Positions 38,384 to 47,533 of a DNA stretch of 64,000 bases are shown here, in pieces. The position numbers and the translations under genes are program-made. A model generated the notes under the pieces. It did not search any database. It saw nothing but the letters and a program-made list of their open reading frames with translations, and was not told the DNA's origin. Source of the stretch: Brevibacillus humidisoli. GTDB lineage: Bacteria; Bacillota; Bacilli; Brevibacillales; Brevibacillaceae. Location: contig NZ_CP087263.1 of assembly GCF_020923435.1 (NCBI RefSeq), forward strand, positions 2,623,970-2,687,969, written 5' to 3'. How positions within the stretch are numbered: position 1 is the stretch's first letter; each line of letters opens with the position of its first letter.

Positions 38384-38980
38384 TCAATGACCACTGCCTG
38401 TTGACGATTCAATCTGAAAATCTCCGTATGTGGACAAGATGCTGTTATACTCCGCCAAGTCGCGAACGCGGATTCCCTGCTTGAGCAGTTCCACTTCCTC
38501 TTTGGGCAGGCTCACTTCCATCCGCTCCGTATTGATCGGGTAAAAGGTTTGAATCACCTTTTGTTCGCTAGGCAGTCCGTTAAACAGCGTGAGTACGCCG
38601 TCTTCTGACAAGCCGAAATACCCATTCTCCTTGCAGGAGGGAGCGATGTCGTTCTCCATTTTGTGCAGGATCACTTGTTCGGACGCCACCGAGACGATCT
38701 CCCATCCCCTGTGCTTGGCGAGCACCTGCTCCATCGTTTCACCTGTTAGCTCTTTCTGTTCTTCTGTCTTGACACCGCATAGATAAGTGCGTCTTAACAC
38801 CAACTCCAGCGGATTGGCCAAAGCAGGCTCCGCCTGATCACCGTTTTCTGCTTGCACTGCTGCCGCTTGGCTGTTCGCCTTCTGCTCTTGTTCAGCGACA
38901 CGCTGGTCATACAGCTTGGCATAAATCAGACCGCTCGTCAGCAATGCCCCGACCGATACCATCAGGAACAATCGCTTCAT
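38384..38980 (-). CDS. bofC: BofC, forespore regulator of the SigmaK checkpoint
   Basis: 198 residues. An N-terminal membrane/signal segment is followed by a low-complexity Gln/Ala stretch, then the two BofC domains with RTYLCGVKTEEQKELTGETM and KENGYFGLSEDGVLTLFNGL. In B. subtilis BofC is secreted from the forespore and restrains SpoIVB, delaying SigmaK activation by SpoIVFB, whose gene is also in this window. The position near ruv genes is the same as in B. subtilis. Confidence 0.9.
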   Translation of the reverse strand: MKRLFLMVSVGALLTSGLIYAKLYDQRVAEQEQKANSQAAAVQAENGDQAEPALANPLELVLRRTYLCGVKTEEQKELTGETMEQVLAKHRGWEIVSVASEQVILHKMENDIAPSCKENGYFGLSEDGVLTLFNGLPSEQKVIQTFYPINTERMEVSLPKEEVELLKQGIRVRDLAEYNSILSTYGDFQIESSTGSGH

Positions 38981-39260
38981 GAAAAATAACCCCTTTTTCT
39001 CGACTTTTTTTACTAGTTTTCGCCAATCAAAAGGGGCTTTATACCTATTACTCTAGCAGATCGGCTTCGCTGTCAACGTCTATCTGGCTGATGTTATCCG
39101 TCCCTCATACCCGGATGCTTCTATCAAATGCTGCTTGCCTTTAGCAAGCCGACATCCAAGCAGGCAAGCATGAAGAGTCTGGATCAGCAGTTTGATAGGA
39201 ACAAATGAATGGGCTTCCTTTGCTCCACGAGTGGATCAAGCCGGACTGCCCCACTTGTTT
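38981..39260. other. Intergenic region, no gene seen
   Basis: About 280 bases between the bofC start and the monooxygenase stop. Contains a small inverted repeat (GCTTGCCTTTAGCAAGC, 39131-39147) but no convincing gene, RNA or terminator with a T-run. Confidence 0.5.
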
Positions 39261-40529
39261 CTACGACTCTGACCGGACAAAGTACTCACTGGCAACGTGA
39301 ATGGGTTGTGCTCCCATCGCCAACTGTTCGCGCATCCGGCGCAACAAGGGGGTTTTGCTGACAAGCGGCAGCAGAATCCTCCTCAACCTGACCAGCAATG
39401 GATGGTTGATCCCAATCAGCCTTGCCTGCATCTGCTGAATCCTGGTGATCGCCGATACTGCCGGCCGCCGGTATTCTTCAAACGCCTGCAGACGAGAAGC
39501 GCTTATCAGGCCGTGCTGCTCCTTGAGCGCCGTGACAATGCGAGGATGAGCCGCCACAGCATCCTGAATCGCCAAGCTGTTCCCCTGACCGGAAAACGGG
39601 GAAGCAACATGGGCTGCATCTCCGATCAACAACAGCCCATCCTGGCACCACTGTTGAGCCATAGAGACTTGGATGTCCAAGACAGATACCTGCTTGAAAT
39701 CGGTCAGGTGCTTTGACAGCATTTGCGTCAATTCCGGAGCAACGGTTGCCAACTGGTGACGAAAAGCATCAATCCCCCGCTTGCGCAGGTCCGGATAACT
39801 GCCTTTCTCAATCACCCATCCCACTTGAACCAGATCAGGGCCTTTGGGAATATAGATCAGCATCCCCCCCTCCTCGATGGAAATCTGCAGCGGGAAGGTG
39901 TGATCAAATGTACCTCCCGGCAAATCAAACCAGAGAAAATCATACGGAATCGGTTGATCCTCTTGTTCAATTCCAGCCAGTTTGCGAATGGTGGAGTAGC
40001 GGCCATCAGCACCGACAACCAACCTGGCCCTGATCGCGACCTCCTGTTCCCCACGCCTGACAGCCACACCCGCCACCTCTTTCCCCTGCCGAAACAAGCG
40101 GCGAGCTGTAGTCCCGGACCAAAAAGAAAATGTATCATAACGGGAAGCCTGTTCAATCAGGAAACGAAGCAGTAACGGCTGGGACATCAGCAAGGCGTAA
40201 TTGTACGGCTGCGGCAGTTCGTCAAATCGGACGGAAAACAGTTCCTTCCCCCGATCAACAAAGTGAAAGGCATCTGCCCGATGATGCTCCAACCGCAGCA
40301 GATCTGCAAGCAGCCCCATCTGGTCAAACATCTTGAGTACCAGCGGTTGAAAGGCATAGCCGCGGAACTCTCGCTCCAGACTGGAGTGGCGTTCCAGCAG
40401 AATCGTACGAACTCCGCTGCGTGCCAGCAGGTAAGCCAACACCGTGCCGGCAGGTCCCGCTCCGACAATCACCACGTCTGTTTCGACCGAGGTGGTTTTT
40501 ACAGTATTTGTCATCTCATCTGTTTTCAT
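39261..40529 (-). CDS. FAD-dependent monooxygenase (PHBH/UbiH fold)
   Basis: 422 residues. The FAD-binding Rossmann motif is VIVGAGPAGTVLAYLLARSG at about residue 20; the second flavin motif is VVGADGRYSTIRKLAG, and the third LLIGDAAHVASPFSGQG. Probably hydroxylates an aromatic or polyketide-like compound using NAD(P)H and O2. Controlled, by inference, by the adjacent TetR, with which it shares operator palindromes. No other biosynthesis genes are nearby, so a detoxifying role is as likely as a biosynthetic one. Confidence 0.85.
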   Translation of the reverse strand: MKTDEMTNTVKTTSVETDVVIVGAGPAGTVLAYLLARSGVRTILLERHSSLEREFRGYAFQPLVLKMFDQMGLLADLLRLEHHRADAFHFVDRGKELFSVRFDELPQPYNYALLMSQPLLLRFLIEQASRYDTFSFWSGTTARRLFRQGKEVAGVAVRRGEQEVAIRARLVVGADGRYSTIRKLAGIEQEDQPIPYDFLWFDLPGGTFDHTFPLQISIEEGGMLIYIPKGPDLVQVGWVIEKGSYPDLRKRGIDAFRHQLATVAPELTQMLSKHLTDFKQVSVLDIQVSMAQQWCQDGLLLIGDAAHVASPFSGQGNSLAIQDAVAAHPRIVTALKEQHGLISASRLQAFEEYRRPAVSAITRIQQMQARLIGINHPLLVRLRRILLPLVSKTPLLRRMREQLAMGAQPIHVASEYFVRSES

Positions 40530-40551
40530 CTGTACATTCTCCTTTTGTTTA

Positions 40552-40567
40552 CTAAGTACTTACTTAA
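40552..40567. promoter_or_regulatory. Candidate TetR operator upstream of the monooxygenase
   Basis: CTAAGT-ACTT-ACTTAA: a 16-base near-palindrome between tetR and the monooxygenase start. It matches 41216-41231 at the half-sites. Confidence 0.55.
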
Positions 40568-40591
40568 TAATCAGTTAAAAAATAGATGGTG

Positions 40592-41188
40592 CTATTCCAG
40601 CCCCTTCATAAACTGCTGCACCGTATCTCGTATATACTGCTCACGACTTGTCTCGTCCCCGGCAAACCGGTCATGCGTGAGGAAAAACATCATCACAGAT
40701 GCCAGTACGTTGCGAATCGCTGTGCGCAAGTAGGTTTCTTCCACAGCCACCTTTGGCGCGAGCAGACGGTAAAGGTGTTGGACACCTTGCTGGATGATTT
40801 CCGACAACCGCTCCTGAATCACTGGATTGCGCTGTGATTCCCCAAAAAACATGACGATAAACGCCTGCTGCTGATGAAGCATCTGCAGCAGCGAGCGAAA
40901 GATTTGCTGCAGCGTGTGTTCAAGCAGCAGAGCAAACTGGCTGTACTGGTCAACCATCTCCCGCAGTTTGTGGTTGAGCGTTTGCTGCTCTAGGACTACC
41001 CACAGCAGTTGTTCTTTAGACTGGAAATAGTGGTAGATCAGTCCATCCGTGACGCCTGCCTCTCTGGCGATGTCTTTTGTGGTGCTGGCTGAAAACCCTT
41101 TGCGTGAAAACACTCGCAGAGCTGCTTCAATTAATTTCTGTCTGGTCTCCAGTCCCTGTTTTGCCTTTCGATTAACCTTTTTCTTCAT
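40592..41188 (-). CDS. TetR-family transcriptional regulator
   Basis: 198 residues. N-terminal HTH typical of TetR: LIEAALRVFSRKGFSASTTK, DIAREAGVTDGLIYHYFQSK. The C-terminal helical domain is YfiR/FadR-like. Located directly upstream of the monooxygenase with a 62-base gap. A 16-base palindrome occurs upstream of both genes, suggesting that it represses itself and the monooxygenase. Confidence 0.9.
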   Translation of the reverse strand: MKKKVNRKAKQGLETRQKLIEAALRVFSRKGFSASTTKDIAREAGVTDGLIYHYFQSKEQLLWVVLEQQTLNHKLREMVDQYSQFALLLEHTLQQIFRSLLQMLHQQQAFIVMFFGESQRNPVIQERLSEIIQQGVQHLYRLLAPKVAVEETYLRTAIRNVLASVMMFFLTHDRFAGDETSREQYIRDTVQQFMKGLE

Positions 41189-41215
41189 AGTCGCTCTGCT
41201 CCCACTACCATTTTA

Positions 41216-41231
41216 TTAAGTGTTTACTCAA
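41216..41231. promoter_or_regulatory. Candidate TetR operator upstream of tetR
   Basis: TTAAGT-GTTT-ACTCAA, same consensus TTAAGT-N4-ACTTAA as 40552-40567, 27 bases upstream of the tetR start codon. Confidence 0.55.
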
Positions 41232-41382
41232 CAAAAGGGTACTCTTATCTCCGTCTCTTTGTCAACACACCGTATTCAAAAAATTTTTTTGGTAGTTCAT
41301 GTGAGCGTTTCGCCCCTAAAAATTTTGTGGTACTATCAGGTTGTCTTACATTTTTAAATTTTCCATGAGGGGGTATTGTACA

Positions 41383-43683
41383 TTGAAGAAGAAGCTGCTG
41401 AGTAGTGTCCTGGCCTCAGCGCTGGTCTTGGGCAGCTTGGTTCTGCCGGTTTCGGCAAGTGCCGCAGACCAACCGACAACGCTAAAGCTGCGACTGATGG
41501 AGACGACTGACATTCACGTCAACATCGTCAACTACGACTACTACAAAGATGCTGCAACAGATGAGTTTGGCCTGGCCAAAACGGCTACTCTGATCAAACA
41601 GGCACGGGAAGAAGTGCAAAACAGCTTGTTGTTCGACAACGGCGACCTGATCCAGGGAAATCCATTGGGTGATTACGTAGCCAAGATTGACCCGCTTCAA
41701 GAAGGGGAGGTCCATCCTGTATACAAAGCGATGAACCTGCTGGACTACGACGCGGGCAACATCGGGAACCATGAGTTCAACTACGGGTTGGATTTTCTCA
41801 AAACGAGTCTGGAAGGTTCTGAATTCCCATACGTCAATGCCAACGTATACGTTGACGATCAGGATGACAATCCGGACAACGACAAAAACTACTTCACCCC
41901 ATACCTGATCTTGGACAAGACCTTCAAAGACGAGAGCGGAAATGACCAAAACCTGAAGGTTGGCGTCATCGGGTTCGTGCCGCCGCAAATCATGCAGTGG
42001 GACAAAACCAATCTGGAAGGTAAAGTGATCGCCAAAGACATCATCGAGACAGCCAAAAAATTTGTTCCTGAAATGAAGGAAAAAGGCGCTGACGTCATCG
42101 TTGCCATCCCGCATTCCGGCTTCGGAAGTGAAGATCTGAAAGGCAACGATGAAAACGCTACCTTCCACTTGAGCAAGGTAGAAGGCATCGATGCGATCCT
42201 GTTTGGTCACTCTCACGTAGTCTTCCCTGGCCCCACATTTGAAGGCGCTCCGGGAGTAGACAACGCTAAAGGGACCATCAATGGTGTAGCTGCTGTTGAA
42301 CCAGGCTTCTGGGGCGACCACCTCGGCGTGATCGATCTCACCCTGCAGCAGGTGGACGGTGAGTGGGAAGTTGTAGATTCTCAGTCGGAAGCTCGCCCGA
42401 TCTACAAAAAAGAAGGAAGCGAGATCGTTCCGCTGGTAGAAGCCGATCCGCATATCGTAGAAGCTGTGAAAGAAGATCACGAAGCGACACTGGAGTACGT
42501 CCGTGGCCCGGTAGCCACTACCACTGCACCGATCAACAGCTACTTCGCCTTGGTGTACGACGATCCGTCCATTCAGATCGTGACCAACGCCCAAAAGTGG
42601 TATGTAGAGAACCATATCCAGGGAACAGAACTGGAAGGCACTCCGGTCCTGTCCGCAGGCGCACCGTTTAAAGCAGGCGGTCGTGGCGGCGCCAGCTACT
42701 ATACCGATATCCCGGCCGGAACCATTGCCGTGAAGAATGTTTCCGACCTGTATATCTATCCGAACACCCTGAAAGCCGTGCTGGTCGATGGAACGACAGT
42801 GAAAGAATGGCTGGAGCGTTCGGCAGGTCAGTTTAACCAGATCGACCCGAATAAAGAAGGGGAGCAGCCACTGGTTGACAACAGTTTCCCAACCTACAAC
42901 TTTGACGTGATCGACGGTGTCACCTATCAAGTCGATGTGACACAGCCGGCTCGATACGATGTGAAAGGGGAATTGGTCAATCCGGATGCCAACCGGATCG
43001 TTAATCTGCAGTACCAAGGGAAGCCGGTAACAGCAGACCAGAAGTTCATCGTTGTTACCAACAACTACCGTGCAGGTGGCGGTGGAAACTTCCCTGGCCT
43101 GGATGGCAGCAACATCGTAATCGACTCTCCTGACGAAAACCGTCAAGTAGTCATCAACTACCTGATGGCTGAGAAAACGATCAATCCATCTGCAGACAAC
43201 AACTGGTCGTTTGCTCCCGTTGACGGCAACCCAACGGTCACCTTTGAGACCTCTCCGAACGCCGAGAAGTACGCAAAGAATCTAGCAGATCTGACGTACC
43301 TCTCCACACTGGACAGCGGTTTTGCCAAGTACCAAATCAATCTGTCTGGCAGCACGGACGAAGCAACCGATGCTGACAACGCTGCTGACACAGACACCCC
43401 GGCTGTGGACAACAAGGCAAACGACGAAGCGAATGTTGCCGATGAGGCTAAGGCTGATCAACTGGTGCCGGTCCGTGTTACCGCCGAGGCAAACGGAATC
43501 GATGTGGCGTATGACTTTGACAGCCGCAAAGTAACGTTGAGCAAAGGCGATGCGACACTGGAATACACCTTGGGGGCGGACCAGGCCATCGTCAACGGAA
43601 GCTCCGTTGCGGTGGAGGCGAAGATTGAAAATGATCGCCTGTATCTTCCTGAATCCGTTCTAAAAAATGCATTTGGCTTCTAA
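41383..43683 (+). CDS. Secreted 5'-nucleotidase / 2',3'-cyclic phosphodiesterase family protein
   Basis: 766 residues from a TTG at 41383, chosen because AGGGGG lies 9 bases upstream and it opens a signal peptide (MKKKLLSSVLASALVLG...SASAAD). Calcineurin-like metal-site motifs: TTDIHVNIVNYDY, LLFDNGDLIQGNPLGDY, IGNHEFNYG, VAIPHSGFG and LFGHSHVVFPG. The nucleotidase C-terminal domain follows (AGAPFKAGGRGGASYYTDI, YIYPNTLKAV). After an Asp/Ala/Thr-rich linker (residues about 665-695) comes a beta-rich domain like the copper-amine-oxidase N-terminal module (YLPESVLKNAF). Probably scavenges phosphate and nucleosides outside the cell. Confidence 0.88.
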   Translation: MKKKLLSSVLASALVLGSLVLPVSASAADQPTTLKLRLMETTDIHVNIVNYDYYKDAATDEFGLAKTATLIKQAREEVQNSLLFDNGDLIQGNPLGDYVAKIDPLQEGEVHPVYKAMNLLDYDAGNIGNHEFNYGLDFLKTSLEGSEFPYVNANVYVDDQDDNPDNDKNYFTPYLILDKTFKDESGNDQNLKVGVIGFVPPQIMQWDKTNLEGKVIAKDIIETAKKFVPEMKEKGADVIVAIPHSGFGSEDLKGNDENATFHLSKVEGIDAILFGHSHVVFPGPTFEGAPGVDNAKGTINGVAAVEPGFWGDHLGVIDLTLQQVDGEWEVVDSQSEARPIYKKEGSEIVPLVEADPHIVEAVKEDHEATLEYVRGPVATTTAPINSYFALVYDDPSIQIVTNAQKWYVENHIQGTELEGTPVLSAGAPFKAGGRGGASYYTDIPAGTIAVKNVSDLYIYPNTLKAVLVDGTTVKEWLERSAGQFNQIDPNKEGEQPLVDNSFPTYNFDVIDGVTYQVDVTQPARYDVKGELVNPDANRIVNLQYQGKPVTADQKFIVVTNNYRAGGGGNFPGLDGSNIVIDSPDENRQVVINYLMAEKTINPSADNNWSFAPVDGNPTVTFETSPNAEKYAKNLADLTYLSTLDSGFAKYQINLSGSTDEATDADNAADTDTPAVDNKANDEANVADEAKADQLVPVRVTAEANGIDVAYDFDSRKVTLSKGDATLEYTLGADQAIVNGSSVAVEAKIENDRLYLPESVLKNAFGF

Positions 43684-43691
43684 ATCGCATC

Positions 43692-43726
43692 AAAAAGCTG
43701 ATGGCCTTTCGGTCATCAGCTTTTTT
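43692..43726 (+). terminator. Rho-independent terminator of the nucleotidase gene
   Basis: AAAAGCTGATG and CATCAGCTTTT pair, followed by a run of T. Begins 8 bases past the stop codon. Confidence 0.92.
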
Positions 43727-43811
43727 CTACTTGAGGGGAGAAATCGCCTCATCACGTGTCAGCCCCCCTTTCGCACAACCCGTTCCGTACAAACAATCGT
43801 CGTCTGTCAGT

Positions 43812-44837
43812 CTAACCTGTGCCGCCCATCGTCCAGTTGGACCAGGACCCCATCACCTGATGTTCTGCTCTCAGGAAATGATTTCGCTGCCTACGATACC
43901 TTCCCTCCAACTGCAAAAGCTGCATGGCACCGCGTGCACGATAACCAGGGCGTCTACTGTAAACACCAGTCACCTCCCGCAGGATGTTGTCGGGATAGCG
44001 CAGCAACTGGTGGATCATTCGTATCTGATTGTCTTGTAGTGGATTGACGATGCTATAGGCGTTGATCACATCTGTGAATATGCCCGGCTGGTACCCTTGC
44101 AGCAGCAGCATCCTGCCAACAAACTGGACCAAGTCAACCAACTGCATATCAAAGTGGGCCGTATCGAGATCGATCAAATAACACTCCCCGGATGGTGTCA
44201 AGAGGAAGTTGTGACTGGCAACGTCACGGTGGGCGACCGTCCCCTCTTCAATCGCCTGGTGCATCTCCGCTATCAACGGCATTCGGTATGATTGTTCCAG
44301 CACTTGGCGACTGTCACGCAACACCTCGGGGGCCATACTCTGGATCATCGACTCCAATCGATTGACAGGCCCTCTCGCGGCGATCCTTTCCGCGATCCGG
44401 GTAAACTCTGTCAATCGGGTTTCCCACTTCTCAATCAGCGGAGGTTTATATCTGAACTGCACCAGACCGGGATTCCAGCTTCTCGCTGCCCGATGAAAGC
44501 GCGCCAAGGTGAGCGCAGCCTGCCTGATATCATCCTGAAACGCATAGCTTGACTCCCTGCCATCGATTGCCTTCATTATGGTGTAAAAATGGTTTCCATA
44601 AGGAAAAACAGGGCCATTCTCCTCCGTTTGCAGATAACTCACGGTATGAGAAAAACCGTTTTCTTGCAGTAGATGAGACAGCTGCGTAACCCATTGCGCC
44701 TTCTCCTTGTCTTTGTATGCCTTGATCACCCAGTTTCCACGGTTGGTTCTGACAAATAATACGTTTCTACGCGGTTTCACCCCATTGATATGACAGCCAA
44801 AGTTCTTTTCTAGAGCAGAAAGAAACGCCTCATTCAT
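43812..44837 (-). CDS. CotS/YsxE-family spore coat protein with kinase-like fold
   Basis: 341 residues. Aminoglycoside-phosphotransferase-like fold: Lys in NWVIKAYKDKEKAQ, HRD-type catalytic loop VAHRDVASHNFLL, and metal-binding YLIDLDTAHFD, so the catalytic residues are intact. The CotS family (CotS, CotI, YsxE, YutH) contains spore coat proteins of uncertain enzymatic activity. Nine bases after the SafA-like gene, so cotranscribed; in B. subtilis ysxE also sits beside a LysM coat protein (spoVID). Confidence 0.85.
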   Translation of the reverse strand: MNEAFLSALEKNFGCHINGVKPRRNVLFVRTNRGNWVIKAYKDKEKAQWVTQLSHLLQENGFSHTVSYLQTEENGPVFPYGNHFYTIMKAIDGRESSYAFQDDIRQAALTLARFHRAARSWNPGLVQFRYKPPLIEKWETRLTEFTRIAERIAARGPVNRLESMIQSMAPEVLRDSRQVLEQSYRMPLIAEMHQAIEEGTVAHRDVASHNFLLTPSGECYLIDLDTAHFDMQLVDLVQFVGRMLLLQGYQPGIFTDVINAYSIVNPLQDNQIRMIHQLLRYPDNILREVTGVYSRRPGYRARGAMQLLQLEGRYRRQRNHFLRAEHQVMGSWSNWTMGGTG

Positions 44838-44845
44838 CTGCAGTT

Positions 44846-46318
44846 TTACCGGCAGGAAGAGGATTCTTCATGACCCTTCTCCCAAGACGGCCACACTTCT
44901 GAATGAGGCAGTTGTGGCATCGTTTGATTGGGAGGGTACATCGAGCTGCTCATACCGGGGTGGGGCAACATATAGGGTGTACTATCAGTAGAGTAACTGT
45001 AAGCCCTAAACGAGTCGTATGAATAATCGGACGACATGTATACATGGTCATGCTTGGACCTACCGTCGCTCATGCGCTCTCTCTTTTTGCTGCCGCTTCT
45101 CGTTCTGCTGGAATCGTCATAGGAATCGTTGGGCATCGGTGGAGAGTCATACCCAGGCATCATCGGTGAAACATGAGGGGCCATGATCATCGACGAGTCA
45201 GGCATCGGCATCATCGGAACCATCATCATCGATGAAGTGTCAGGCATCGGCATCATCGGAACCACCATCATCGATGAAGTGTCAGGCATCGGCATCATCG
45301 GCAATCCCATCATCGATGACGTATCGGGCATCGACATCATCGGCAATCCCATCATCGATGACGTATCGGGCATCGGCATCATCGGGTAAGGCATCATCGA
45401 TGAAGTGTCGGGTGTTGGCATCATTGGATATGGCATCATCGATGAAGCGTAGGGCATGGGCGGCGGCGATGGTAACGTGGACGAAGCTGGAGGTGTTGGC
45501 ATCACTGGTGACGGATGAGACGGCGGCATGGGATAAGGCATGACAGGTGGTGGTGTCTTTGTGTAACCATATGGATCTCCCTTTCTGTATGCCGGCGGCT
45601 GAGGCGGGTAGCCTCTTCCAGTAGGCGGCATCTGCTCGGCCGGTGATCGCTCCATTGGCTGTTTCTGGATGCTCCGTTCCGTGTTGGGCTTGACGTTGGG
45701 CTTGACGTTTGGTTGTAGATAGGGCTTTACATCGGGCTGTACGTTGGGCTTTACGTCGGGCTCCACGTTGGGCCTCAAGTTAGGCTCTACATTAGTCCTC
45801 AAGTTGGGCTCTACGTTAGGCCTCAAGTTGGGCTCTACGTTAGGCCTCAAGTTGGGCTCTACGTTAGGCCTCAGGTTGGGTTCTGCATTAGGCCTCAGGT
45901 TGGGTTCTACATTGTCCTTAATGTTCGGCTCTACGTTGCCTCTGATGTTCGGCTCTATGTTCTGTTGAAGCTCCCTTCTCTCCTGTTCGATTCGTTGCTT
46001 TTCCAACTGCATCAACTCTTCTTCTATCGTCTCTGGTTCGATGGTTCTGGGCAGTGTAGAGGGTATCCTCGGCTCTTCCTCTTCAGGCGCTACAGGCATT
46101 TCCTTACGAGGGCGAGCAGGGACTTGATAAGTTTCCTTTTGTTCCCCACGAGGACGCAGCGGAACCTGTCTGGCAGGGACTTTGATCTTCATCCCCGGCA
46201 TGATTCGATCGGGGTTTTTCAATTGATTGTTGGCCCGAAGCAATTCTTCAAGATCGACACCATACTGCTTTGCGATCTTCCACATGGTGTCTCCCTGTTG
46301 CACGATGTGAATCTTCAC
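44846..46318 (-). CDS. SafA/SpoVID-like LysM spore-coat morphogenetic protein with tandem repeats
   Basis: 490 residues from the GTG at 46318 (GGAAGGAG site; upstream frame discarded). Residues 1-47 are one LysM domain (HIVQQGDTMWKIAKQYGVDL ... IMPGMKIKVP), which in SafA and SpoVID anchors the protein at the cortex-coat boundary. Then a charged Glu/Arg helix (about 85-125), about a dozen octapeptides of type VEPNLRPN, a Pro-rich link, about seven 14-residue Met/Pro repeats (DTSSMMPYPMMPMP type), and a Ser/Tyr-rich tail. The composition fits a structural coat protein. A candidate SigmaE -10 (CATACCAT, 46355-46362, minus strand) lies upstream. Confidence 0.85.
   Translation of the reverse strand: MKIHIVQQGDTMWKIAKQYGVDLEELLRANNQLKNPDRIMPGMKIKVPARQVPLRPRGEQKETYQVPARPRKEMPVAPEEEEPRIPSTLPRTIEPETIEEELMQLEKQRIEQERRELQQNIEPNIRGNVEPNIKDNVEPNLRPNAEPNLRPNVEPNLRPNVEPNLRPNVEPNLRTNVEPNLRPNVEPDVKPNVQPDVKPYLQPNVKPNVKPNTERSIQKQPMERSPAEQMPPTGRGYPPQPPAYRKGDPYGYTKTPPPVMPYPMPPSHPSPVMPTPPASSTLPSPPPMPYASSMMPYPMMPTPDTSSMMPYPMMPMPDTSSMMGLPMMSMPDTSSMMGLPMMPMPDTSSMMVVPMMPMPDTSSMMMVPMMPMPDSSMIMAPHVSPMMPGYDSPPMPNDSYDDSSRTRSGSKKRERMSDGRSKHDHVYMSSDYSYDSFRAYSYSTDSTPYMLPHPGMSSSMYPPNQTMPQLPHSEVWPSWEKGHEESSSCR
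45180..45460. repeat. 42-bp tandem repeats coding 14-residue Met/Pro units
   Basis: About seven copies, each reading DTSSMM-xx-PMMPMP in the SafA-like protein. Copies differ by a few bases and by two variable residues (PY, GL, VV, MV). Confidence 0.85.
45690..45962. repeat. 24-bp tandem repeats coding VEPNLRPN octapeptides
   Basis: About a dozen copies. Central ones are nearly identical; the ends have drifted (IEPNIRGN on one side, VQPDVKPY and LQPNVKPN on the other), the pattern expected of expansion by unequal exchange. Confidence 0.85.
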
Positions 46319-46491
46319 GGACTTGCACTCCTTCCTTGGTTCCAGGTCCCTACCATGGTATGCACCCATAGGCGATTTGCTCACAAATGCCAACAAGAGA
46401 GAGTAAGCCCAAAAGAAAGGATGCCGCTTTTGGACGTCTCTCCGGCAGAAGAAGCAGCGCACTGCCGGCTCGCTGTCGAAAGGAACAGAAG

Positions 46492-46540
46492 ACAAAAAAG
46501 AAACATCCCGTCTCACTTTTCATCGTGAAACGAGATGTTT
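46492..46540 (-). terminator. Rho-independent terminator after ilvE
   Basis: AAACATC and GATGTTT close a long stem with inner CGTTTCAC/GTGAGACG pairing; the minus strand continues CTTTTTTG. Lies about 85 bases beyond the ilvE stop codon. Confidence 0.8.
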
Positions 46541-46624
46541 ATACGCTGTTTATAAGCTCGTTTGACTTTACTTATTTGGAGTTACCCGATTAGGGATACC
46601 CTCCGTTACGATACACGCAAACCT

Positions 46625-47533
46625 CTATCTAACCTCTGGCAGTACACCAGGTTGTTCGTACACTTTGACACCGTCTTCCTGGACGAAACGGCGAAACTCG
46701 TCCAAAAGATGGTGAGTGACCGGTCCCGGTTTGCCATCCTTGATTTTGCGTCCGTCTACTTCTACCACGGAAATCACTTCAGCCGCAGTTCCCGTCAGGA
46801 ATACTTCATCCGCTACGTAGACATCATGTCTGGTAAACGGCTCTTCCTTTACTGTGTAGCCGAGACGCTGAGCGATTTCGATGATTGCCTGCCGCGTGAT
46901 GCCCTCCAGTGCTCCAACATAGCTGGGTGGAGTGTAGAGCACTCCTCGTTTCACGATGAAGACGTTGTCTCCCGATCCTTCGGCTACGTATCCTTCACTG
47001 TTCAACATTAAGGCTTCGCTTACCCCGGCCAGTCTAGCTTCGATCCGAACCAACACGTTGTTTAAGTAGTTGAGTGATTTGATCTTGGGATTAAGCGCGT
47101 CCGGCTTGTTGCGACGCGTCGGAACGGTAACAATCCGCATTCCCTGTTCATAAAGTTCTTTGGGAAAGAGTTGCAATTGTTCGACAATTATAACCACGTT
47201 AGGTGCTTTGCAATTGCGCGGATCAAGCCCCAAATCGCCCGTACCGCGGGAAACGACCAATCGGATGTAGGCATCGCGCAGTTCATTGCGGCGTACCGTC
47301 TCCACCACTTTGTCCATCATTTCTTCCACGGTCATCGGTATCTCCAACAAAATCGAAAGAGCTGATTCGTACAACCGCTCAATATGCTCTCTCAACCGGA
47401 ATACGTTTCCGTTGTATACCCGGATCCCTTCGAATACCCCGTCTCCGTACAAAAAGCCATGATCGTAAACGGAGATTTTCGCATTTTCTTTTTCTACATA
47501 CTCTCCATTCAGATAGATCCACTGTGCTGCCAT
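46625..47533 (-). CDS. ilvE: Branched-chain amino acid aminotransferase
   Basis: 302 residues from the ATG at 47533 (GGAGGGAG site). Class IV PLP aminotransferase: fold-type motif DHGFLYGDGVFEGIRVY, PLP lysine in LNPKIKSLNYLNNVL, phosphate-binding EGSGDNVFIV and FLTGTAAEVISV. Transfers amino groups to the ketoacids of Leu, Ile and Val; D-amino acid aminotransferase is a less likely alternative given the IlvE-like core. Separated from pheA by a terminator, so probably its own transcript. No T-box found upstream. Confidence 0.88.
   Translation of the reverse strand: MAAQWIYLNGEYVEKENAKISVYDHGFLYGDGVFEGIRVYNGNVFRLREHIERLYESALSILLEIPMTVEEMMDKVVETVRRNELRDAYIRLVVSRGTGDLGLDPRNCKAPNVVIIVEQLQLFPKELYEQGMRIVTVPTRRNKPDALNPKIKSLNYLNNVLVRIEARLAGVSEALMLNSEGYVAEGSGDNVFIVKRGVLYTPPSYVGALEGITRQAIIEIAQRLGYTVKEEPFTRHDVYVADEVFLTGTAAEVISVVEVDGRKIKDGKPGPVTHHLLDEFRRFVQEDGVKVYEQPGVLPEVR

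Noticed and set aside
38981-39260. Possible small RNA in the bofC upstream gap
   Set aside because: Only a short inverted repeat was found; no promoter-terminator pair supports a transcript.
41482-43146. 554-residue open frame antisense to the nucleotidase gene
   Set aside because: The plus strand has a signal peptide, all metallophosphatase motifs and a terminator; the antisense frame has no recognisable domain and mirrors the codon bias of the real gene.
45180-45962. Regular repeats resembling a CRISPR array
   Set aside because: Repeats are contiguous multiples of three without unique spacers and lie within the SafA-like reading frame.
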